Of a DNA stretch of 64,000 nt, positions 41,173 to 48,621 are shown one piece after another. The notes under the pieces are model-generated. The model was given only the letters and a program-made list of their open reading frames with translations, had not been told where the DNA came from and did no database searches. Both the position numbers and the translations under genes were made by a program. Numbering within the stretch: position 1 is the stretch's first letter; every line of letters begins with the position of its first letter. Source of the stretch: Comamonadaceae bacterium UBA2121 (GTDB lineage Bacteria > Pseudomonadota > Gammaproteobacteria > Burkholderiales > Burkholderiaceae_C); contig DCYB01000010.1 in assembly GCA_002331385.1 (NCBI GenBank), forward strand, positions 421,322 to 485,321, written 5' to 3'.

Positions 41173-42860
41173 CGGCTGACCTCCGCCGCCAATGGCGCGG
41201 GACGCGAAACTTCATCGACGTATTGTTGGTAGGAGATGGCTTCCTGCAGCGTTGCTTCGTCCAGTGCCTCGGTATCCACCAGAATCTTTCCGAGCGGCAG
41301 TCCCAGTTGTTGTTGGCGACTCAGTGCGTTTTCCAGTTGCTCATCGTTAATGACGCGCCAGTTCAACAGCAACTGTCCCAGCGTCTGGCGTTGCTGCACG
41401 AGCTGGTCTGCGGACGGGAAGTCGTGCATGGTCTTGTCCCACGCGAGGCGCTTGCCGGTCATCAGATGGCCGATGAACAACTTCCATGCGCGAGCAGCGG
41501 CCATGGCGTTGACGAAGTTGCCGATGACCATGCGCGGCGCGGACAGCACGGCGTGCTCCCAGCCATACAGTCGCTGCACGAAGAAGGCCCGCTGTGCGGT
41601 GCGCAGCAGCAGGGCGCAGGCGTTGAGCAAGATCAGCGTGCCCACCCAACCCGCAGGCGAGAAGCGCGAGGGGAAATAGGTATGCCAGATGCCCAGCCGG
41701 TCCGCCGCCCAGAAGGCGAGGAAGTTGAGCAGTAAAAAGTATCCAGCGATGGCCACAAACGACGTCACCAGGCCCTTGCGGTCACGGAACAATAGGTACT
41801 TGGTTGCCAGCGATCCTTTCCAACCCACTTGTGTCCAGCCCTGCAGGCCGATGCCCAGCGTCCAGCGCGCCTTTTGGCGATAGGCGGTCTTGAAGGTGTT
41901 GGGAAAGTACTCGCGGATGTCGAGGGGCAGCTTTTTCGTCTCCGACTTTTCGGGGCCGAAGCCGAACCAGGTTTGGCGCCGGGTGGTGTGCTCCACCAGA
42001 AAGCGGCCAAAGATCTGTTTCATGCCCATGCGCGCAAGCCGTGCGCCAACGTCGTAGTCCTCGGTCAGTGTGTCGGTGTTGAAAGGGTGGTTGTTCGTCT
42101 CCTGGGACAGGTACTCCATCGCCTTGCGCGAAAAGCAGGTGCCCACGCCCGCGGACGGAACCATGCGCGACATGCTCTCGCGCACCACCAGATCCTTGGT
42201 GTGCCATTCGGCAAACTCGTCCATGTAGGTGCCTGCAACGAGCTCGTACCAGTGCCGCTCGATCGACGTGACCGGCAACTGGATGAAGTCGACCTTGGGC
42301 AGCAGGTAGTTGTAGTACTTGAGCTCCAGCGGGTGCAGCAGATCTTCGCTGTCGTGCAGCACAACGCCCGCAAACGGCTCCGGTTGTCGCTGGTTTTGCG
42401 CCAGGATGGCCTGCACGATCCAGTTCAGGCAGTCTGCCTTGCAAGTCGGGCCGTCGTGCGGCACTTCCACACGCACCAATTGGCGGTAGCGCCTGCGCAT
42501 GCGCTCCACTTCATTTTTAGTGCGGTCATCGTTGCGGTAGGTGCCGACGAAGATCATGTAGTTCTTGTATTCGAGCGTGCCCACCATGCTCTCCAGCATG
42601 GGCGCGATCACGTCGTACTCCAGCCATGCGGGCACCATGATGGCGAGCGGTTTTTCGCGTGCGGCCCGAATGGCTTCCGCCGTCAGCGGCGGGTAGCGCC
42701 GCATGAAAAAGCGCCGGTAGAACTTGCGAATCCAGAACCATGCATCGACGAACAGGTCGTCCACGCTGGAAATGAGGATGAGCACGGCGACGATCACCCC
42801 GCCGATCTCCAGCCAGTGGTAGTAGTCCGCGAGGAAATAGGGCCAGTAGTGGGGCGACAT
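41169..42860 (-). CDS. nfrB: NfrB-like polysaccharide synthase (GT2 plus C-terminal MshEN-type domain)
   Basis: This 563-aa inner-membrane glycosyltransferase has the GT2 motifs VVLHDSEDLL (D160/D163), LTEDYD (256-258) and QKARW (319-323), flanked by membrane helices. The sequence closely follows E. coli NfrB (EKPLAIMVPAW, VPSAGVGTCFSRKA, AWDKTMHDFP). A C-terminal MshEN-like tandem (TLGQLLLNWRVINDEQL, PLGKILVDTEALDEATL) suggests c-di-GMP control, though the usual motif Arg is replaced. It is shorter than the 745-aa enterobacterial protein, stopping after the first MshEN pair. E. coli NfrB is a reported c-di-GMP-linked exopolysaccharide synthase. Confidence 0.88.
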   Translation of the reverse strand: MSPHYWPYFLADYYHWLEIGGVIVAVLILISSVDDLFVDAWFWIRKFYRRFFMRRYPPLTAEAIRAAREKPLAIMVPAWLEYDVIAPMLESMVGTLEYKNYMIFVGTYRNDDRTKNEVERMRRRYRQLVRVEVPHDGPTCKADCLNWIVQAILAQNQRQPEPFAGVVLHDSEDLLHPLELKYYNYLLPKVDFIQLPVTSIERHWYELVAGTYMDEFAEWHTKDLVVRESMSRMVPSAGVGTCFSRKAMEYLSQETNNHPFNTDTLTEDYDVGARLARMGMKQIFGRFLVEHTTRRQTWFGFGPEKSETKKLPLDIREYFPNTFKTAYRQKARWTLGIGLQGWTQVGWKGSLATKYLLFRDRKGLVTSFVAIAGYFLLLNFLAFWAADRLGIWHTYFPSRFSPAGWVGTLILLNACALLLRTAQRAFFVQRLYGWEHAVLSAPRMVIGNFVNAMAAARAWKLFIGHLMTGKRLAWDKTMHDFPSADQLVQQRQTLGQLLLNWRVINDEQLENALSRQQQLGLPLGKILVDTEALDEATLQEAISYQQYVDEVSRPAPLAAEVSR

Positions 42861-45097
42861 CACGCACTCCCTTCCGGATGCTGTGTTTTGTGCTTTGCCC
42901 TGCGCGTGGCGATGGCCGCGGAGATCAGCAGGAAGATCAACATGCCCAGCAGCACGAGCGTGACGGGAACGCCCCAGGAAAACAGGCTGCGCCACTCATA
43001 CAGCGGTCCGGTGGTGGACGCATCGGCGGCCAGCACGACGGAGCCGGATTGATCGATCCACGCCACCTGCGAGTCGGTGCCCAGCAATGCGTATTGCCCG
43101 CGGTTGACGAGCAGGCCGGTAGGCTCCGGCGCTGCCTTGCCGTCGAGCGGATACCACAGCAGGCCCGCTTGGTTTCCCGACTGCACAACCTGCATCGCGG
43201 TGACGCCTTGCGTTTGCGGCCAGTTCAGGTCTTTCATGGCGGTGCCGCGAAACTGGATCTGGTTGTCCTGCATGGACAGGGCGCGCTTGGCGCCTTCCAT
43301 GGGAATGTCCAGCGCGACAAATGGGCGCGCCGGTTTGTAGGGCGTTTGCGCATCCACCAACACCAGCTTGGCCGCATCGGGTGACATGTTGGTCGCAGCG
43401 GCCAGATTGATGGCCGCCGCAATGCCGGACTCCGCCTGTGTGAGATAGCCGCGCGGAACGGCCAGCTCCGTGGCGTTCTTCTCCGATTGCCCCAGTTGCG
43501 GAATCAGGTCGGCAAACGTGGAATGGCGCGATGGCTCAAAAGCGGGCGCGGCGTCGAATTCGACTTTCAAGCGCAATGCCGTCGAGGGAATCGTGACTGC
43601 TTGGGCGCAGTCTCCCGTTGGCGTGTTTTGTTTGACCGACACCTGCAACAGATTGGTGGCACTCAGCGCATAAACCGGAATGCGCGCGGACAGCGTCTCG
43701 TGTCCCGTGCTGGCGGTGAGCTGGGTGGCGGCGAGGAGAATGCCGTTCCAGTGCAGCACGCCCACAGGCTTTTGCTGCGCAAAATCCTTGGGCAATTCAA
43801 AGTCGATTTCGACGCGCGAAGGCGTGTGATTGCCCGTCAGCGGTGCATTCAGAGCAAAGGTGGCCGACCAGTTCTGCGGAGCGCGCACGGTGAAACGGCC
43901 TGCGTCCTCCGCCGCATGGGCGTGGACCAGCGGATGATCGGCCATGTTGGCGGGTGTGCGTGCGGCACCGTCGGCCACACCACTCAGCGGCACCCAGCGC
44001 GTACCGGTGTCCAGCGCGGTCACGCTGGCGGCTCCGGCTGCGGCGACCATCCACGCCGGGCGCGCGCCGAACGCCATGGGCGTGAGCGGCGGCACGGCGT
44101 CGGTGGCGCGCGCGATGGGCATCTTCTGTTCGCGCCAGCGCAGCAGAATGTCACGCGCTGCGTCATCGGTGATCTGGGCGAGCAGGGCGTCGAGTGCCGA
44201 GTTGATCTGGCGCTGCAATTGCGGATCAACAATCAGGATGTCGGCCAGCACGTCCGGCGCATCCAGCAGGAGCAACGCGCCGACCTCGGCCGGGTGTCCG
44301 ATGTAGTGGTGCGCGGTTGCGTCGCGCAGCACGGAAAACGCCGGGATGGATGCGAGTTGCGCGGGAATGCTGAGCCTGCGCGTGTCCACGAAATCGCCCA
44401 CCTTGGGCAAGGTGTGCACGGCCACCGTGCGCCCCAGTCGCGCCATGGAGACGCCCACGCGCCAAGCGGTATCAAATACCTCGGGTGTGATGGGCGGTGC
44501 CGCGACCAGCATGAACGGGCGATCGGGCATGGAGGCGACTGCGCCGCGCCATGCCAGTGTGGGGGCGGGCGCTCCGGACGCAGCGTAGTACGACAGGTGC
44601 GAGTCGGGCGTCAACGCGACGGCCCCTTGCGTGGCCTTGGCGGCGGTGCAAGCGTCGGCGGGCGCCGGTCCGGACTGCATGGCTAAGCGTGTGTTGCCCT
44701 GAGTGGTGTTCAGGGGCAGGCGGGTGTTGATGGTCTGCCCCGACGCGCCACGCGCGACGGCCTGACCCGCCACCGCCGTTCCGTTCACAGCAAATGCGGG
44801 GGCGGGCTGGTTGGCTGGCGCATTCACGAGCAGGGAGCGGGCTGCGTCGGCGGACTCGGAGGGGAAATAAAACTCTTGCACCGAGCCTGCGGGGATATTC
44901 ACCGATGGGCCGCGCAGACCCAGCGTCGACAGAGACACGCGCCGCTCGAAGCGCTGACCGCTCATCAACTGCTCAAGGCCATCGCTCGTCGGACTGGAAA
45001 GGGCAGCAGGGGCGGACAGGCCCGCGCTTGCGCTTACCAATGCCAAGGCCGCGACTCGCGTAGTCAGACTGCTGTAGTCAGCAGATCGCAAGAACAT
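42860..45097 (-). CDS. BcsB-like periplasmic cyclic-di-GMP/polysaccharide synthase subunit
   Basis: This 745-aa protein has an N-terminal signal peptide, a long beta-rich periplasmic part and a single C-terminal membrane helix (VPVTLVLLGMLIFLLIS) with a short basic tail. The pattern is that of BcsB, which guides polymer across the periplasm and anchors the synthase: SLSTLGLRGPSVNIPAGSV, an early beta-sandwich start, and RVEIDFELPKDF mid-protein. E. coli nfrAB lacks a BcsB neighbour, as far as I know. Its stop overlaps the nfrB start (TGATG). A GAGG lies 6 nt before the ATG, so it is the first gene of the operon. Confidence 0.78.
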   Translation of the reverse strand: MFLRSADYSSLTTRVAALALVSASAGLSAPAALSSPTSDGLEQLMSGQRFERRVSLSTLGLRGPSVNIPAGSVQEFYFPSESADAARSLLVNAPANQPAPAFAVNGTAVAGQAVARGASGQTINTRLPLNTTQGNTRLAMQSGPAPADACTAAKATQGAVALTPDSHLSYYAASGAPAPTLAWRGAVASMPDRPFMLVAAPPITPEVFDTAWRVGVSMARLGRTVAVHTLPKVGDFVDTRRLSIPAQLASIPAFSVLRDATAHHYIGHPAEVGALLLLDAPDVLADILIVDPQLQRQINSALDALLAQITDDAARDILLRWREQKMPIARATDAVPPLTPMAFGARPAWMVAAAGAASVTALDTGTRWVPLSGVADGAARTPANMADHPLVHAHAAEDAGRFTVRAPQNWSATFALNAPLTGNHTPSRVEIDFELPKDFAQQKPVGVLHWNGILLAATQLTASTGHETLSARIPVYALSATNLLQVSVKQNTPTGDCAQAVTIPSTALRLKVEFDAAPAFEPSRHSTFADLIPQLGQSEKNATELAVPRGYLTQAESGIAAAINLAAATNMSPDAAKLVLVDAQTPYKPARPFVALDIPMEGAKRALSMQDNQIQFRGTAMKDLNWPQTQGVTAMQVVQSGNQAGLLWYPLDGKAAPEPTGLLVNRGQYALLGTDSQVAWIDQSGSVVLAADASTTGPLYEWRSLFSWGVPVTLVLLGMLIFLLISAAIATRRAKHKTQHPEGSA

Positions 45098-46091
45098 GGC
45101 GCGCCTCAGTGATTGCAGTGTTGCAGAGGGCGGAGCGGCGCAGGTTGTGCGCCGGACAGTCGCGCGCTTAGGGTGTCGAGAACTCGCCGGGCAGGGCGGC
45201 TAACAACGCAGGCCATGGCGCGCCATCCGGATAAATGCCCCGAAATAAATAACATCCGTCTCATTGCGCAATCCCTCCCCTTTGCGTTCCCAACGCATGG
45301 GCGTGATGTGGTTTTCTATGAGTGCACACGCGCATGCCGACAGCAATTGAAAAAAGTTATTAAAACTATTGAACTCTATTTATCAATAGCTTTAATTGTT
45401 GATCAATCGTGGCGATTTGCAATGGCGCGGATGGCGTCAGTTGTGTGTAATCTGTTGCTTTTGTGACCTCGACACGCGGTTTGAGAAATAGGGTTTTTAG
45501 AAGTAAAAACATACACGCTGTTTCTACAATGTGAACTGTCAGCCTGTCGTAAGAAGGGCTTGTGAGTTCTGACTTTTCTATCTCTCTTTGTGACTCAGAC
45601 GAATATCCGACACACAATGTGACTTGTGCGCCGCAGATTTGTTACGGAATGGCCTTTTCATTTCATCTTTTGGAATCTCGGTGCAGATCAAAGACCATCT
45701 GGTTGTTTCGTAGAATCACGACTCGTAGCGATATTGATGAAATAATTACCTTTAAACTGTGCGTAAATCGCTTTTTTCCTTGATGAAAAGCCCACCCGCT
45801 GGCGCTACTGTTGCGTTTGACGCCATCCGGTGCGCCTCCGCGTTGCGTGGAAATCAGCAGCAAGTTCGATCTTCCTGATCGCAGGGTGTGCGAGCATCGC
45901 CAAAAGACCCGCTCAACATGTCAACGTCATGACGTGGATAGACTCCGTGCCCTTGACTCCCATCAGATGATGGCAATTGAGTTAATTCGAGATATTTAGA
46001 AAAAACTATGCTTCACCCCCGGTTGCATGGCAGGGCCGGGAGCCTTGGCGTGCCCCATACGGTGAGTCGGTCATAGAGGCTTCGGTGATTC
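45098..46091. other. Long AT-richer region upstream of the polysaccharide operon
   Basis: Nearly 1 kb without a convincing gene separates the operon start from the next gene. Composition is noticeably A+T-richer than the flanks from about 45,240 to 46,010. Small palindromes occur: GTTTTTA-N4-TAAAAAC (45493-45510) and the perfect 12-mer ACGTCATGACGT (45924-45935). Short frames exist on both strands but none has a ribosome-binding site or recognisable product. It is the natural place for the operon promoter and its regulator sites. Confidence 0.5.
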
Positions 46092-46775
46092 ATGCGGTAC
46101 GTATCAATTCGTCTTCAGTTGGTGTTGTGGAACCTGGCGTGCCTGGTGGCGTTGCTGACGGTGATTCCCGTGGCAAAACGATTGCCGGTCAACTGGGGAT
46201 GGGAGAACGGCCCACTGGAGAATTTCCAGGTGGCGTTGTTGGTGGTGGGAGGCTGCTTTGCGGTTCTGGCGGCCTTGGCGCACCGGGCGGACCGAGCCTT
46301 GCTGGCGGTGTGGACGCTGGCCGCGTTGTTCTGGATCGTGGCCTCCCTGCGCGAACTGTCGTGGGGCGCCGTTTTTCTTGAGCCCTTGAAAATGACGGAA
46401 ACCGGGCCCGTCTTCAGCTCCCAGTTGCTCTGGTATAAGCCGTTCGTTGTCTGGGTGTGCGCCGCCGCGCTGTTGTGTGTGGTGGTGCAGATGGCGCGCG
46501 CGCGCGTCTGGAGCCGGGTGGTGATGCGCATGTTCCGTGAGCACGCGTGGCCTTGGGGGCCGACGTTGCTTTTCGTGCTGGGATGCGTGGTGTCGGCGTG
46601 TGCCGAAGGGCATCTGTATGACCTGATGCCGCAATATCCCCATACGACGCGGCAGGTGGCGGAGGAATATGCCGAGGTGTTTGCCTATCTCGCCATCTTC
46701 ATTGCGCAGATTCAGTTGGCGCGCACCACGCTGTCCTGGCAGGCGGCAGAGCGCCGGGCGATGCGGTCCGCCTGA
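46092..46775 (+). CDS. Integral membrane protein of unknown function
   Basis: This 227-aa protein has about six hydrophobic segments: VLWNLACLVALLTVIPVA, LLVVGGCFAVLAALA, LAVWTLAALFWIVASL, VVWVCAAALLCVVVQ, TLLFVLGCVVSACAEGH and YLAIFIAQIQ. Charged residues between them include ASLRELSWGAVFLEP and RQVAEEYAEVFAYL, where conserved glutamates sit in or near membrane helices. I do not recognise the family. It has no partner gene nearby, being flanked by the operon promoter region and a convergent gabD. A hairpin follows the stop. Confidence 0.7.
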   Translation: MRYVSIRLQLVLWNLACLVALLTVIPVAKRLPVNWGWENGPLENFQVALLVVGGCFAVLAALAHRADRALLAVWTLAALFWIVASLRELSWGAVFLEPLKMTETGPVFSSQLLWYKPFVVWVCAAALLCVVVQMARARVWSRVVMRMFREHAWPWGPTLLFVLGCVVSACAEGHLYDLMPQYPHTTRQVAEEYAEVFAYLAIFIAQIQLARTTLSWQAAERRAMRSA

Positions 46776-46788
46776 ACGCCAGACGCAA

Positions 46789-46813
46789 CAACGCGGGCCC
46801 GGAGCCCGCGTTG
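46789..46813. other. Stem-loop between the unknown membrane gene and gabD
   Basis: CAACGCGGGC (46789-46798) and GCCCGCGTTG (46804-46813) form a perfect 10-bp stem with loop CCGGA. It lies between converging genes. Neither side has a T-run, so termination is uncertain. Confidence 0.5.
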
Positions 46814-46845
46814 CATGGTGGGTTAGGTGGTTGTGATGCGTTGAA

Positions 46846-48336
46846 TTACTTCAGCACGTCGCCGATGCACATGTACTTGATTTCCACGTAGTCATCCATG
46901 CCCCAGTGCGAGCCTTCGCGGCCAATGCCGGATTGCTTGACGCCGCCAAACGGCACGTGCTCGGTGGCCAGAATGCCGACGTTCACGCCGACCATGCCGT
47001 ATTCCAGCGCCTCGCCCACGCGGAAAATACGGCCCACGTCGCGTGTGTAGAAGTAGCTGGCCAGACCGAACTCGGTGGCATTGGCCGCGTCGATGGCTTC
47101 CTGCTCGGTCTTGAACTTGAAGACGGGCGCGAGCGGGCCAAAGGTTTCTTGCGTAGCGCAGAGCATGTCTGCGGATGCGTTGGCAAGCACGGTGGGCTCA
47201 AAGAACTGGCCCGAGCCAAGCGTCTTCAACTGCTTGCCGCCGGTGACCACGCGGCCACCCTTGGAGACGGCATCGTCCAGGTGTTTCTGCACCTTGGCGA
47301 TGGCGGCGTCCTCGATCAACGGGCCCTGGTTCACGCCGTCTTCAAAGCCGTTGCCCACCTTGGCAGTCTGAACCTTGGCGGCAAACTTGGTGACGAATTC
47401 GTCGTACACGCCTTCTTGCACGTAGAAGCGGTTGGTGCACACGCAGGTCTGGCCCGCGTTGCGGTATTTGCTGGCGAATGCGCCTTCCACAGCGGAGTCG
47501 ATGTCCGCATCGTCGAACACGAGGAAGGGCGCATTGCCGCCCAGTTCCAGCGAGAGTTTCTTCACGGTGGGAGCGCTTTGCGCCATCAGGATACGGCCCA
47601 CTTCCGTGGAGCCCGTGAACGAGAGATGGCGCACCACGTCGCTCGCGCACAGCACCTTGCCCACGGCGATGGAGTTGTCGGCGTCGGCGGTAATGATGTT
47701 GATCACACCGGCTGGAATGCCCGCGCGGTTGGCCAGCTCGATGGCGGCGAGGGCGGTGAGCGGTGTGAGTTCGGCGGGCTTGATCACCACCGGGCAACCT
47801 GCAGCCAGAGCGGGTGCCACCTTGCGCGTGATCATTGCGAGCGGGAAATTCCACGGCGTGATCGCTGCGCACACGCCGATGGACGCCTTCATCACGAGCA
47901 GACGCCGGTTGTTGTCGAACTGCGGCAGCATTTCGCCATTCACGCGCTTGGCCTCTTCTGCAAACCATTCGACAAAGCTGGCGCCATAGGCCACTTCGCC
48001 CTTGGCTTCGGGCAGGGGCTTGCCTTGCTCGGCGGTCATGATGCGGCCCAAGTCATCCTGATGGGCCATGAGCAGGTCATACCACTTGCGCAGGATGATG
48101 CTGCGCTCTTTGGCGGTGAGGGCGCGCCATGCGGGCCAGGCCTTGTTGGCGGCGGCAATGGCGGCTTCGGCATCCTTGGGGCCCAGATTGGCGACATCCG
48201 CCAGATGCCGGCCAGAGGCCGGATCGGTCACGGCAAAGCGCGATTTGCCGGCAACCCATTTGCCGTCCACGAACGCATCTGTCTTGAGCAGCGTCGGGTC
48301 TTTGAGCGAGGCGAGTGGGGAAGTCTTTGTTTCCAT
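46846..48336 (-). CDS. gabD: Succinate-semialdehyde dehydrogenase (NADP+)
   Basis: This 496-aa aldehyde dehydrogenase has the NAD(P)-binding VCAAITPWNFPLAMITRK, FTGSTEVGRILM, the general-base Glu in LSLELGGNAPFLVFDDAD and the catalytic Cys in RNAGQTCVCTNR. ETFGPLAPVFKF and the C-terminal HVPFGGVKQSGIGREGSHWGM are strongly typical of GabD. It oxidises succinic semialdehyde to succinate in GABA catabolism. GGAGA lies before the ATG at 48336. No gabT transaminase is adjacent. Confidence 0.93.
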   Translation of the reverse strand: METKTSPLASLKDPTLLKTDAFVDGKWVAGKSRFAVTDPASGRHLADVANLGPKDAEAAIAAANKAWPAWRALTAKERSIILRKWYDLLMAHQDDLGRIMTAEQGKPLPEAKGEVAYGASFVEWFAEEAKRVNGEMLPQFDNNRRLLVMKASIGVCAAITPWNFPLAMITRKVAPALAAGCPVVIKPAELTPLTALAAIELANRAGIPAGVINIITADADNSIAVGKVLCASDVVRHLSFTGSTEVGRILMAQSAPTVKKLSLELGGNAPFLVFDDADIDSAVEGAFASKYRNAGQTCVCTNRFYVQEGVYDEFVTKFAAKVQTAKVGNGFEDGVNQGPLIEDAAIAKVQKHLDDAVSKGGRVVTGGKQLKTLGSGQFFEPTVLANASADMLCATQETFGPLAPVFKFKTEQEAIDAANATEFGLASYFYTRDVGRIFRVGEALEYGMVGVNVGILATEHVPFGGVKQSGIGREGSHWGMDDYVEIKYMCIGDVLK

Positions 48337-48545
48337 TCTGTTGTCTCCAGGTGGTATGGGTGAGTAGCGATGGAGGAGAGGTCCAATGCAGTGAGGAACC
48401 GAACCTCCGAAGCATAACGGGAGATCGCTGCAAACTCGTTTGAATTGATGAAAATTCCATTAAATGAGACAAAAATTCTTTTAAATCGGAACCTATCGAA
48501 GATTTGCGGAAGGCCCAGCGCGGCACAGAGAGGCGCTTGCAAACC

Positions 48546-48551
48546 TATAAT
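48546..48551 (+). promoter_or_regulatory. -10 box for alaS
   Basis: A perfect TATAAT lies 71 bp upstream of the alaS start codon, within ACCTATAATG. The sequence about 17 bp upstream is not a good -35 box. It is the best promoter candidate for alaS. Confidence 0.5.
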
Positions 48552-48621
48552 GTCAGGTTCACTACTGAGGCGGCTCCTTGATTGGCATCGCAGCAGCGCG
48601 CCCAGAACCCAAGACATCACC

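Noticed and set aside
45862..45876. Integrase-type attachment repeat of the tRNA 3' end near the far side of the polysaccharide operon
   Set aside because: Only an 8-base match (GTTCGATC) to the tRNA T-loop exists, which is far too short. No integrase gene is present.
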